The position numbers were made by a program, and so were the translations under genes. 64,000 nt of DNA from Caldisericota bacterium (lineage in GTDB: Bacteria; Caldisericota; JANLFM01): the NCBI GenBank assembly GCA_024655865.1, contig JANLFM010000003.1:56236-120235 (forward strand), written 5' to 3'. Under the pieces are notes generated by a model that was given only the letters and a program-made list of their open reading frames with translations, was not told where the DNA came from and did no database searches. Shown piece after piece: positions 25,547 through 34,069 of the stretch; position 1 is the first letter of the stretch, and the number at the start of each line of letters is the position of its first letter.

Positions 25547-26985
25547 TTCATCACCCCTACCTGAACTTTTCGGAACCGGGCAGGAGAAGCCCCGTGTCCC
25601 ACGTGCATCACCTGGGAAGGCTGGCCCTTACCGCAGTTGGTCAGGCCCCAGAGGGTCCAGTAATCCTTATTGGCTACAGCGTCACAGGAATTCCAGAACT
25701 GCGGGGTCATCCCGGTATAGGTAGCATTTTTCACGATGGCTCCCAATTTTCCATTCTTGATCTCGTAGGCCATCTCTGTCCCGAACTGGAAGTTCAAACG
25801 CTTGTCGTCAATGGACCAAGACCTGTTCGTGATCAGATAAAGCCCCTTCTTGGTGTCGGCGATGATCTCCTCTAAGGTGGCATCCCCGGGTTTCAGGCTA
25901 ATGTTCGTCATGCGGATAATAGGCATCCTTCCCCAGCCATCAGCTCTCATGCAGGCGGAGTTGGGAATCCCCAGGGCATGGGCAGTCTCCCTGCTTGTAA
26001 GATAACCCACAAAGAGCCCTTCCTTCACCAGGTCCACACACTGGGCAGGTGCTCCCTCGTCATCATAGGCGAAACTCCCTAAACCGCCGGGAGCCGTGGC
26101 GTCAGCATAGATGTTCACGTATTTGGAGCCATACTGCAATTTTCCTAAAAGGTCCGGGGTCATAAAGCTCGTCCCGGCGTAAGAGGCCTCGGTTCCCAGT
26201 ACTCGGTCGAGCTCGGTGGGATGACCGCAGGACTCGTGAATCTGAAGTGCTAACTGGGAGGAATCCAGGATGATGTCCATCTCCCCGGAAGGGCAGGGCT
26301 TGGCTTTAAGAAGCGCTACGGCTTCCTGAGCGATGCGTTCCGCGTTTTCCTCTAACTTGAGCATAGGAATGAACTCGTAGCCGTAAGCCGCCGTATTTCC
26401 CCCCATGGAGTTAGGGAAGGACCGGATCTGAAAATCCCCCTCCCCTACCGCGATGGCTTCCATACCTCCACCGGATTCTATTTTCTCCTGTTCGATGAAA
26501 GAGCCATCTGTGGAGGCAAAGACCTTGAATTCTTTGAAGAAAGCCAAGAAAGCCTTGGATACCGCTACTCCCTTTACGCTCCTCAGTCGATCATCCACTC
26601 GGGCTAAGAATTGGAGCTTCTCCTCGAGAGGCACGGTAAAGGGGTCAATTTGACAATTGGCCTGGATCTTGGCCACTACTGGTTCCACCGGGGCAAGCTC
26701 CACGTCCTTGTCCTTGACCCTGGCTGAGGCCTCGGCAATTTCCACGGCTTTAGAGGTGATTTCCTCAATCTTTTGAGACGAAATAATCCTGGAACTGGCA
26801 AAACCCCAGGCTCCATTTTTGAGAACGCGCACGCCGAAACCGAGATCATCGCTTACAGAAATTGCTTCCACGTTTCCTGATTTCAGGCTTATTTCCTGGC
26901 GTTCCCTCTTTATAATTCTGATGTCAGCGTAGGCGCATCCTGCTTTTTGCGCCTTATTCAGGCAGAGATCTGTTAATTCCCGCAA
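25543..26985 (-). CDS. tldD: TldD family zinc metalloprotease
   Basis: This 480-residue protein has the TldD signature with the metal site HESCGHPTELDR near residue 255 (HExxxH) and the C-terminal LKPGDATLEEIIADTKKGLYL. With TldE it forms the cytoplasmic heterodimer that proteolyses unfolded or modified peptides. Translation begins at TTG (26983-26985) with a GGAAG-type site; no upstream ATG fits. It is probably co-transcribed with the DUF2207 pair 45 bp upstream. Confidence 0.93.
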   Translation of the reverse strand: MRELTDLCLNKAQKAGCAYADIRIIKRERQEISLKSGNVEAISVSDDLGFGVRVLKNGAWGFASSRIISSQKIEEITSKAVEIAEASARVKDKDVELAPVEPVVAKIQANCQIDPFTVPLEEKLQFLARVDDRLRSVKGVAVSKAFLAFFKEFKVFASTDGSFIEQEKIESGGGMEAIAVGEGDFQIRSFPNSMGGNTAAYGYEFIPMLKLEENAERIAQEAVALLKAKPCPSGEMDIILDSSQLALQIHESCGHPTELDRVLGTEASYAGTSFMTPDLLGKLQYGSKYVNIYADATAPGGLGSFAYDDEGAPAQCVDLVKEGLFVGYLTSRETAHALGIPNSACMRADGWGRMPIIRMTNISLKPGDATLEEIIADTKKGLYLITNRSWSIDDKRLNFQFGTEMAYEIKNGKLGAIVKNATYTGMTPQFWNSCDAVANKDYWTLWGLTNCGKGQPSQVMHVGHGASPARFRKVQVGVMK

Positions 26986-27030
26986 AGAACTTCACTTCCT
27001 TTCTAAGGTGCTTGACCCTTTATTCTCCGG

Positions 27031-27261
27031 CTAAGCTTCAGTAGAATCATCACCTCCCCGATTTTCCTCTCTTTTTTCCCGCTCATCCCTCTCCCTCCTG
27101 AATTCCCGGAAAAAGAAAAAAGCAATAACCAGAAGAAGGATGGCGAAAATCAAAAAGGGCAGAAAATTGCCCTTCCAGTTAAGGATAATCCCTAAAGCGC
27201 TAAAGATCAAAAGCGCCAGTCCCAGGAAAAATGAGATGAAACCAGCAACTTTAACCTGCAC
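27031..27261 (-). CDS. Small two-helix membrane protein
   Basis: This 76-residue protein starts at GTG (27261), overlapping the DUF2207 gene by 11 bp, with GGAGG about ten bases upstream. It has two hydrophobic helices (about 5-25 and 30-50) and a highly charged C-terminal tail (FFREFRRERDEREKREENRGG). A longer frame reading exists upstream, but it is only the antisense-shifted image of the Gly-rich tail of the larger gene. Function unknown; tight coupling suggests it works with the DUF2207 protein. Confidence 0.65.
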   Translation of the reverse strand: MQVKVAGFISFFLGLALLIFSALGIILNWKGNFLPFLIFAILLLVIAFFFFREFRRERDEREKREENRGGDDSTEA

Positions 27262-29026
27262 CGCTACCCCCTCCTCCTCCACCGCCGCCACCGCCGCCGG
27301 AGAATCCTTCGCTTCCACCGGAGGAGGTAGAAGCGAAGGAGCTGGAAACGCGGGAATAGAAGTCGGAAATTGCGCTGGAAAAAGCGCGGCTGAAAGAGGC
27401 ACCTGAGGACGTCACATAAGCAGTAGTTACCGCACCTCCATACCACCAATCAGGGGATTGGAATCCGGGTTTTTCGCTCAGAGCCCGGGTCCATTTTTTC
27501 TCGATGCCAAAAACGATGGCGTAAGGGAGGTATTCGGAAAAAACCTGAGTAGGCTGGGCAAGCTGAGGGCGGCGCATCAATTCCTCCATGTAGTGACGAA
27601 AAGCTCTCCAGGCAGCGGCCTCTCGTGATCCGGTTACGGATCTCCGGGGCATTATCGTTCCAAAAAGGATCACGAAAAAAGAGCTCCAGATTAAAGCTAA
27701 CCCCAGGATAACCACGTTGAGCCAGAAGAGAAGAGCTGAGCCCCCAATAAAAAGGAGAAGGAACCAGAGGGTATAGCGCCCCCTGATCTTCTGGGGATCT
27801 CCTTCAAAGAACTTAAAGGGTTTGAGGTAATCCCAGACTTTTCGCTGAAGTGTTCCCATAGAATACCCCAGGGTCCTCTTTAAGGATGAGAGTCGAACTG
27901 TTCGTTCCTCCCCCTCCCTGGGCCTTCCGGACCATCGGAAGAGAAAATAGAGAAAGGTCTGCTCAAAGGGCTTAAGCTCTCCCTTTTTCCCCTTTAAGAC
28001 AAGGAGATAGTCCTTCCCCTCTTCCCTGATTTCCAGGAATCCCCGATGGGCCAGATGAAAGATGGTGGCCACCAGGCCCTTGACCGTAACTCTCTGGTTC
28101 CAGAGGGCATCCACTCCTGCAGGGGCCAGATCGGAGGGAGGGCCGGAAATCATGGCTGTGCCGGGAGGGAAACGGTATTCCCTGCCCCGGAAATACCATA
28201 AGAGGAACATGGCAATCGGAGTGAGTACCGCTATGGCGATGGCCACGATGTATTCCAAATCCTTGAGAAAACGGATGAGCTTTAACCTTTGTTCCACTTG
28301 AGCCTGTTCCGCCTGGATCTGAGCTATGATTGATTGGGAGGAGCGAGGGACGCTTTCCGGTTTCTCTATCAAACCAATAGGAAGAAGCAGGCGGCACTCT
28401 ATGCCTACGTTTGGGGCAAGGGGGGCAGCAGCTAAGTAAGCGGTGCTATCATCGAGCACCTCCACCTTCCCCGTTCCGGGATCGGGGCCGTAACCCCAAA
28501 GGTGAAGGTCCTCTTTTTTTGCCCCCTGGGGAATGTGGATATAAACCTCGGCAACTTGCATGAGCTTTTCATGATCCTGGCCGATGGTCTTAAAATAGAA
28601 TTGATCGTAATCAGAGTAAAAGGAGAGCGTTCCCAGCTGAGGCGCACCCAGGATCCTGTACCTGATATGAAAGGTGCGCTCGGTGTCGGTGTAGTCGTAG
28701 TACCAGTAAATGCTCACCAGGTTTTGGGAATCAATGACCTTGAAAGTCCCGGGAAGGCCGCTATCTTCCATCTTGTAGTTCTGGCCCTCTTCCCAGACTG
28801 AAACATCGCTGACTCCGGAAATTTTATTTTTCTCAATATCAATATAGGCGTAATGGAAGTTTCCCCAGAACCTTAAGGAACGTGTCTCCTCCACCAGGAT
28901 GGTGCCGTCTCTCTCCACGGTGAGGTCCACGCGCACCTGAGTCCAGACGTAGTCTTTGGCTTCCACGTGTCCAAAGGAAATCGTGAGAAATAAAAGGCAT
29001 AAAACGGGAATTAATAGCTTTTTCAT
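27251..29026 (-). CDS. DUF2207 domain membrane protein
   Basis: This 591-residue protein has a signal peptide (1-23), an extracytoplasmic DUF2207 domain (about 25-215: VRVDLTVERDGTILVEETRSLRF, YRILGAPQLG), a transmembrane helix near 260-280, a cytoplasmic region with a winged-helix-like segment (TVKGLVATIFHLAHRGFLEIREEG), two further helices near 430-465 and a Ser/Gly-rich tail ending in a poly-Gly stretch. Function of the family is not known. It overlaps the AIR-synthase-like gene by 4 bp and the small membrane protein by 11 bp. Confidence 0.85.
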   Translation of the reverse strand: MKKLLIPVLCLLFLTISFGHVEAKDYVWTQVRVDLTVERDGTILVEETRSLRFWGNFHYAYIDIEKNKISGVSDVSVWEEGQNYKMEDSGLPGTFKVIDSQNLVSIYWYYDYTDTERTFHIRYRILGAPQLGTLSFYSDYDQFYFKTIGQDHEKLMQVAEVYIHIPQGAKKEDLHLWGYGPDPGTGKVEVLDDSTAYLAAAPLAPNVGIECRLLLPIGLIEKPESVPRSSQSIIAQIQAEQAQVEQRLKLIRFLKDLEYIVAIAIAVLTPIAMFLLWYFRGREYRFPPGTAMISGPPSDLAPAGVDALWNQRVTVKGLVATIFHLAHRGFLEIREEGKDYLLVLKGKKGELKPFEQTFLYFLFRWSGRPREGEERTVRLSSLKRTLGYSMGTLQRKVWDYLKPFKFFEGDPQKIRGRYTLWFLLLFIGGSALLFWLNVVILGLALIWSSFFVILFGTIMPRRSVTGSREAAAWRAFRHYMEELMRRPQLAQPTQVFSEYLPYAIVFGIEKKWTRALSEKPGFQSPDWWYGGAVTTAYVTSSGASFSRAFSSAISDFYSRVSSSFASTSSGGSEGFSGGGGGGGGGGGSGAG

Positions 29027-30027
29027 CGCCTCCTCCTCTCCAGAACCCTCCAGAGCTCCTCGTGAATCTCCGGAAGGAATTCCTCCTCATTCCCGTTCCT
29101 TCTCAAGAACATCTTTCCTGAGGCAACAAACTCCCCAATTTTCGTGAGCTCGATCCCGTTTTGAGAAAAAACTTGAAGCAATTCGTTCTCGGGAGGACAA
29201 GCGATGAGCATGGCTCCTGAGGAAAGGAGGTAAAAGGGGTCAGCTTCCAGGGTCTGGCAGATCAACATGGTCTCCGGCCTTAAAGGGAAAGATTCCACCT
29301 CTAGCACCACCCCCACTCCTGAAGCCTGCATCATCTCCCAAGCCCCGGCCATTATTCCTCCCTCAGTGATATCGTGCAAAGCGTGAGCTCCTGCTTTCCG
29401 GGAAAGAATTCCCTCTTTCATCACGGAAATCTCCTGGAGAAAAGAAGCCCCCTTACGCACGATCTCTTCCCCCAGAAGAGGAATCAGCTCCTCCTCGAAT
29501 TCCCGGGCCAGGATCGCCGTGCCCTCAAGCGCTAAGGCCTTGCTCACATAGAGGTGATCACCGGGACAGGCACCTTTTGTGGAAAGGTAGCCGTTGCGGG
29601 GCGCTTTGCCCACAGCTGTTCCCACGATCACAGGCTGGGGAAGGTAAGGGGTAAACTCTGTATGGCCTCCCAGGATCTCTATCCCCAGGGATTCAGCGGC
29701 GGCCGAGGCCTCGCTCATAATACTTTCCAGGTCTGTTCTGGAAAAGTCGGGAGGAAGGAGAATAGTCAAAAGGATGCCTACAGGCTCAGCCCCGGAGGCT
29801 GCGATATCGTTGACCGAAATATGCACCGCAAGCCACCCTATATCTCTGGAGGTCCCCGTGATGGGATCGGAGGAAAGGACACAGAGTTCTCCTCCTAAAT
29901 CGACGATCGCTGTATCCTCTCCCAGGGAGGCGTGGAGCAAGACGTCCTCCCTAATTTTGCCCAGATGAGGGAATATTAACCGCTCTAAATCCTCATTAGA
30001 AAGCTTTCCTGCACGATATCGCGGCAT
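29023..30027 (-). CDS. AIR synthase-related (HypE/ThiL/SelD superfamily) protein
   Basis: This 334-residue protein has the two-domain PurM fold: LGEDTAIVDLGG near 35, the SDPITGTSRDIGWLAVHISVNDIAASGAEPVGI block near 53-85 and the C-terminal HDITEGGIMAGAWEM segment. Members bind ATP and phosphorylate carboxyl or amide oxygens. It is shorter and less HypE-like than true HypE (no C-terminal cysteine end), so it is better called a HypE-related protein of unknown substrate. Start ATG at 30027. It is coupled to the DUF2207 gene. Confidence 0.8.
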   Translation of the reverse strand: MPRYRAGKLSNEDLERLIFPHLGKIREDVLLHASLGEDTAIVDLGGELCVLSSDPITGTSRDIGWLAVHISVNDIAASGAEPVGILLTILLPPDFSRTDLESIMSEASAAAESLGIEILGGHTEFTPYLPQPVIVGTAVGKAPRNGYLSTKGACPGDHLYVSKALALEGTAILAREFEEELIPLLGEEIVRKGASFLQEISVMKEGILSRKAGAHALHDITEGGIMAGAWEMMQASGVGVVLEVESFPLRPETMLICQTLEADPFYLLSSGAMLIACPPENELLQVFSQNGIELTKIGEFVASGKMFLRRNGNEEEFLPEIHEELWRVLERRRR

Positions 30028-30138
30028 TCTTCAGGTCTTGTTCCTCCAAAGAGAAGATTAAAACAGGTCTGATTTGCGGTCAAGTGAGGCCTGGAAAACC
30101 AGGGCCAGAAGAATCTAAAAAATCAGGCAGTTTCTCAT

Positions 30139-30948
30139 TTACAGGTCGCTGAGTTTTAAGACCTCGATTCCCCGGCGCTTGAGCTCCTCCAGATACGGGT
30201 TGATACCGATCATATCTGAAGCGATGTGCCCGGAAATGACGAGGTTCTTTTCCGGAAATTCCTTCCTGAGCTTTTCTAAATCCTGATAGTCAATGTGAAT
30301 GTAGAGCACGGTGTTGTAGCCGTTGCGGAAAAGGGCTTTGGCCGCTCCATAGCCTCCGTTGGTTCCTGTTCCGTGGAAGACCGCCACCCTGCCTGTGGGA
30401 GCATCCGGGGAACCCATAGCCACAACGGGAGGATTGGGGGCCTTCTGGATTTCCGGGAACTCCAGGAGTGCGGAAATCAGGTCTTTCAATTTCCAGTTTG
30501 ACTTTTCCCGCTCTTTGATCCTTCTTTCCAGAAGACGTCTGCCTAACTCGTCCAGGGGGTTGTGGATGTTCAGGTAGGGCATTTCCATAACCTTTGCCAG
30601 AAGAAGGGTATCCTCCCAGTTAGCGCGGTGGGAACTCAGGAAGATAGACTCTCTCAAAGCCCTTGTGGCCTCTTTTGCTTCCTCCTGAGGGACGCCCAGG
30701 TCCTCAAGGAGTTCTGTCTGGCGCTCTAAAATGGCGTAATAAGAAGCTTGAGCCAGGCCCCGGGGATGATGGCCGACCACGCAATGGTAACCGTTCATCC
30801 TGGCGAAAAGGAGTTCCGCAGAGGAAACATCTATGGCAAAGAGCAGGCGCTTGATCCCTTCGCCCTCCACATGAATCGCGGAATCGGCAGGGATTTCCTT
30901 CATTCCCACAAGATCCAGGGCAATTTGCATCAATTCCTTGGTGTTCAT
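30139..30948 (-). CDS. NIF3-like (DUF34) family protein
   Basis: This roughly 269-residue protein has NIF3-like features: LLFAIDVSSAELLFARMNGYHCVVGHHPRG with the metal-binding histidine pair, a central TGRVAVFHGTGTNGGYGAAKALF segment and a C-terminal YIHIDYQDL...SGHIASDMIGINPY region. The family binds two metals; GTP cyclohydrolase-like activity has been proposed. Two adjacent ATGs exist (30951 and 30948); the second lies at better distance from GAGGTAG. It is 10 bp after nrdJ, so both are co-transcribed under NrdR control. Confidence 0.75.
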   Translation of the reverse strand: MNTKELMQIALDLVGMKEIPADSAIHVEGEGIKRLLFAIDVSSAELLFARMNGYHCVVGHHPRGLAQASYYAILERQTELLEDLGVPQEEAKEATRALRESIFLSSHRANWEDTLLLAKVMEMPYLNIHNPLDELGRRLLERRIKEREKSNWKLKDLISALLEFPEIQKAPNPPVVAMGSPDAPTGRVAVFHGTGTNGGYGAAKALFRNGYNTVLYIHIDYQDLEKLRKEFPEKNLVISGHIASDMIGINPYLEELKRRGIEVLKLSDL

Positions 30949-30958
30949 CATCTACCTC

Positions 30959-33238
30959 CTAACCGCATTTGGAATAACCGCAATGCCGACAGACCAGACA
31001 CCCTTCGGAGTATTCCAAAATTCCCCCGCACTCCGGGCAGACCCCGCCCATCACTTTCTTTACGCTATTTTCTTCCAATTTGGGAGTGGGAAAAAGGGAA
31101 GCCTCGTGCGCCCCATAGGGCCCTGTGTAAGAAGGACCCCAGATGCGCCTGCCCATGGCCAGGGCCACCCCTTGAGCAATGGAGCGCACCAGAACCCTGG
31201 TCCCGTCCTGGGAAATGTCGAAAACCGCTTCCCGGGATTCCACCCTCCAGAGCTGCTCGATGATTTCCGCCGGGCTCACGCCAGCCCTCAAAGCAAGTGA
31301 GATTAACCTGGAGAGGCCATCCGCTTCCTGATCTCGGGACTCCACGAATACCTCACAGATCCCTTGTTCATCCTCGTTCACGGTGACGTAAATTCTCCCC
31401 CTGGGGGTTTCCACTCGCTCCGTGGTGCCCCTGGTGATCTTAGGCCGGGCGCGGGCCATGAGATGACGGGCGCGGGAGAGCTCCTCCCAGGAAAGCTCGC
31501 CCTTCTCCTCTGAAGCTTTAGGGATGGAGAGGACCTGCTCCTCCCGGCTTTTATCCCTATAAATCGTGACCCCCTTGCATCCTTCCTTGAATGCTAACAG
31601 GAAGACCTTTCGTACATCCTCAACCGTGGCCTCCTGAGGGAAGTTTACGGTTTTGGAGACGGCATTGTCGGTGTGCCTCTGGAAGGCGGCCTGCATGCGC
31701 ACATGGTATTCCGGCGTGACATCGTAGGCCGTGGGGAAGATACGCTGCACTTCCTCGGGAATTTCCTCCATTCCCCTGATAGAACCGCGATGGGCGATTC
31801 TTTCTAAAAGCTCATCGGAGTAAAAGCCTAATTTGCGGGCAATTTTTTCAAAGGAGGGGTTGACCTCAAGAAGCCTGGTTTTATCCAGAACGTTTCGCTC
31901 ATAAATAATAGCAAAAAGGGGCTCAATTCCTGAGGAGCAGCCAGCGATTATGGAAAGGGTGCCGGTGGGAGCGATGGTCGTGACCGTGGCGTTGCGCAGA
32001 GAGGGCACGCCGGGTCGGTTGTAAATGGACTTCTCGAAGTTGGGAAAGGCTCCTCTTTTTTCCGCCAGTTCCCGGGAAGCTTCCTTTCCTTCCTGATCGA
32101 TAAAACCCATGACCTCTTCCGCAAGTTTAAGCGCTTCCTCAGAATCGTAGGGAATTCCCAATTTGATCAGCATGTCAGCCCAGCCCATCACCCCCAGCCC
32201 GATTTTGCGGTTTCCCTTCACGGTTTCCGTGATCTTGGGGATGGGGAAGCGGCTGCGGTCTATGACATTATCTAAGAAATGCACTGCCAGGTGAACGGTC
32301 TTTCTCAGTTTTTCCCAGTCAATCTGCGGGGGATCCTCTTCGATCACCATGTGAGAGAGGTTTATGGAGCCGAGGTTGCAGGCTTCATATGGGAGAAGGG
32401 GTTGCTCCCCGCAGGGGTTGGTGCTTTCAATCTGCCCCAGAAGAGGGGTGGGGTTATCCCCGTTGATACGGTCAATAAAGATAATTCCGGGCTCACCAGA
32501 GCGCCAGGCGTTTTGCACAATCTGATCGAATAGCTCCCGCGCTGGTACCTTCCGCACCACTTGCCCGGTCCTGGGGTTTATCAATTGGTGCTCCCCACCC
32601 TCCTCCACTTTTCTCATGAACTCCTCGGTTAGGGCAACGGAGATGTTGAAGTTAGTGAACTCTTTGGGGTCGTTCTTACAATTGATGAATTCCTCAATAT
32701 CCGGGTGGGAGATGTGCAGGATTCCCATGTTGGCGCCCCGCCTTGTGCCTCCTTGCTTGATTACCTCGGTGGCCATGTTGAAGACGCGCATGAAGGATAC
32801 TGGGCCAGAGGCCACTCCACCCGTGCTCTTGACTACATCGTTCTTGGGACGCAAGCGGGAGAAGGAAAAACCGGTTCCGCCACCTGATTGCTGGATCAAG
32901 GCCGTGTTTTTCACGGACTCGAAAATAGAAGATAGGTCGTCCTCCACAGGAAGGACAAAGCAGGCGGAGAGCTGCTGCAATTCCCTGCCGGCGTTCATCA
33001 GTGTGGGGGAATTGGGGAGGAAATCAAGTGCAGCCATGAGGTTGTAAAATTTCAGGGCCAGGGATTCCAGGTCCGCGTTCTGATCGTAAAGGAGGTCTGC
33101 GGAAGCGATATCCTCCGCCACCCGCCAGAACATCTCTTCGGGTGTCTCGCAGGGTTTGCCCTGGAGGTCCTTTTTCAGGTATCTTTTCTCCAGAACAACC
33201 TGGGCGTTCTTACTCAGTTCAAGCTGAACCCTTTCCAT
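30959..33238 (-). CDS. nrdJ: Adenosylcobalamin-dependent (class II) ribonucleotide reductase
   Basis: This 759-residue cytoplasmic enzyme makes deoxyribonucleotides using B12 instead of oxygen. NPCGEQPLLPYEACNLGSINL, APTGTLSIIAGCSSGIEPLFA and a C-terminal zinc ribbon (CPECGG and CRHCGYSKCG) are typical of the NrdJ type; the tail also provides redox cysteines. An in-frame start eight codons upstream (33262) exists, but GGAGAGG correctly spaced before the ATG at 33238 decides the start. Two NrdR boxes lie just upstream. There is no nrdAB or nrdDG in the window and no cobalamin riboswitch. Confidence 0.95.
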   Translation of the reverse strand: MERVQLELSKNAQVVLEKRYLKKDLQGKPCETPEEMFWRVAEDIASADLLYDQNADLESLALKFYNLMAALDFLPNSPTLMNAGRELQQLSACFVLPVEDDLSSIFESVKNTALIQQSGGGTGFSFSRLRPKNDVVKSTGGVASGPVSFMRVFNMATEVIKQGGTRRGANMGILHISHPDIEEFINCKNDPKEFTNFNISVALTEEFMRKVEEGGEHQLINPRTGQVVRKVPARELFDQIVQNAWRSGEPGIIFIDRINGDNPTPLLGQIESTNPCGEQPLLPYEACNLGSINLSHMVIEEDPPQIDWEKLRKTVHLAVHFLDNVIDRSRFPIPKITETVKGNRKIGLGVMGWADMLIKLGIPYDSEEALKLAEEVMGFIDQEGKEASRELAEKRGAFPNFEKSIYNRPGVPSLRNATVTTIAPTGTLSIIAGCSSGIEPLFAIIYERNVLDKTRLLEVNPSFEKIARKLGFYSDELLERIAHRGSIRGMEEIPEEVQRIFPTAYDVTPEYHVRMQAAFQRHTDNAVSKTVNFPQEATVEDVRKVFLLAFKEGCKGVTIYRDKSREEQVLSIPKASEEKGELSWEELSRARHLMARARPKITRGTTERVETPRGRIYVTVNEDEQGICEVFVESRDQEADGLSRLISLALRAGVSPAEIIEQLWRVESREAVFDISQDGTRVLVRSIAQGVALAMGRRIWGPSYTGPYGAHEASLFPTPKLEENSVKKVMGGVCPECGGILEYSEGCLVCRHCGYSKCG

Positions 33239-33256
33239 GATTCCCTCTCCTATAAA

Positions 33257-33272
33257 ACACAATTTGTTGTAG
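33257..33272 (-). promoter_or_regulatory. NrdR box 2 (proximal)
   Basis: On the minus strand this 16-mer ends AAATTGTGT and matches most positions of the NrdR consensus. It begins 31 bp from the distal box, the phasing seen in NrdR-controlled promoters. Confidence 0.75.
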
Positions 33273-33287
33273 GTTCAAAAAATACCT

Positions 33288-33303
33288 ACACAAGATATTG
33301 TTG
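33288..33303 (-). promoter_or_regulatory. NrdR box 1 (distal)
   Basis: Minus-strand sequence CAACAATATCTTGTGT departs from the NrdR consensus at only one or two positions. A TTGTGT at its end and TACAAC at the start of box 2 are 16 bp apart and may be the promoter, so the repressor would cover both elements. Confidence 0.8.
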
Positions 33304-33944
33304 ATTATGGGGAAGAGTTTTGCAAGAGCTTATGAAATTTTTTCGGGGAGAATTTTTCATAGAGCTTTAAATTATAAAGCTATTTTCAGTGATCGAGAGG
33401 GTTGTGGGACCTGTAGGTGTTGGCCCGGAAGAGGGCTCGTGGAGGATTCAGGCTCTGCAAGTATGGGACCATGAAGAGAACTCGCACGGGCTTTTAAAAC
33501 ATGTGAGAAACGGGCGTTGAAGCAAGTGCCGGTCTTCCAAGGCGGCCTGTGCTTCTGGGGTGGAGCGGCCTGTGCTTCTGGGGGTAAAATGGGGCTCTTT
33601 CTTTGTAAACAGCCAGACGGGGCTTAAAGAAGCAGAGAAGGGTCTCATACGGATTCTTCCTCGCAAACACAGGCAGGAATGGTCGTGTTTTTGATCCCCT
33701 CCCAGAGATTTGAAAACCAGGTCTTCCCTGTAAACACAGGCAGGAATAGTAGCAGGGGTCGAGGATGAGCTGTTTGCAAGGGGAGGAGAGGAAACAAAAT
33801 AGCTCTGCCAGTTGAGTGTTATAATAGCTCGTTGCCTCGTTTGCAAGGGGCGGCGAGGAAACAAAATATGTCAGTCTTTATTGAATGTGTCTCCTGGCCC
33901 CTTTAAAAAATTTTCCTCTTTAGTTACAATAAAAATCCAAGCGT
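33304..33944. repeat. Gene-free region with paired direct repeats
   Basis: No credible gene is seen in about 640 bp. Three pairs of direct repeats are present: GCGGCCTGTGCTTCTGGGG at 33542-33560 and 33565-33583; AAACACAGGCAGGAATRGT at 33665-33683 and 33732-33750; and a 30-bp unit starting GTTTGCAAGGGG and ending AACAAAATA at 33772-33801 and 33839-33868. The last two pairs have the same 67-bp period, consistent with a decayed tandem duplication. Confidence 0.75.
33902..33930 (+). promoter_or_regulatory. Candidate tRNA promoter
   Basis: TTTAAA (33902-33907), 17-bp spacer, TACAAT (33925-33930), 14 bp before the first base of tRNA-Leu. Confidence 0.5.
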
Positions 33945-34031
33945 GCCGAAGTGGCGGAATTGGCAGACGCGCTACGTTCAGGGCGTAGTTGGGAAATCCC
34001 AGTGGGGGTTCGACTCCCCCCTTCGGCACCA
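33945..34031 (+). tRNA. tRNA-Leu (anticodon CAG)
   Basis: The 87-nt gene folds into a class II tRNA. The acceptor GCCGAAG pairs with CTTCGGC; the D arm is GCGGAATTGGCAGACGC; the anticodon stem CTACG/CGTAG encloses TTCAGGG, so the anticodon is CAG. A variable arm (TTGGGAAATCCCAG region) and the GGGGGTTCGACTCCCCC T arm follow. CCA is encoded (34029-34031). It reads CUG leucine codons. No duplicated 3' end that would mark an integrated element was found in the window. Confidence 0.96.
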
Positions 34032-34045
34032 ATTTGTTTGTAAAT

Positions 34046-34066
34046 AATGGGGACAGTCCCTAATTT
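34046..34066. repeat. Palindromic repeat copy 2
   Basis: AATGGGGACAGTCCCTAATTT, 15 bp after tRNA-Leu and next to the stop codon of the convergent DUF922 gene. Confidence 0.85.
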
Positions 34067-34069
34067 CAC

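Noticed and set aside
27262-27402. Longer reading frame extending the small two-helix membrane protein upstream
   Set aside because: The extra N-terminal part lies entirely inside the DUF2207 gene and is a frame-shifted image of its Ser/Gly-rich tail; a GTG at 27261 with GGAGG is a better start.
33542-33868. CRISPR array
   Set aside because: Repeats occur in pairs of different sequences with unequal spacing; no cas genes.
33239-33944. Cobalamin riboswitch upstream of the B12-dependent reductase
   Set aside because: No conserved B12-box or associated helices were found; NrdR boxes explain regulation.
33945-34031. tRNA-Leu as an integration site of a mobile element
   Set aside because: No integrase gene and no second copy of the tRNA 3' end in the window.
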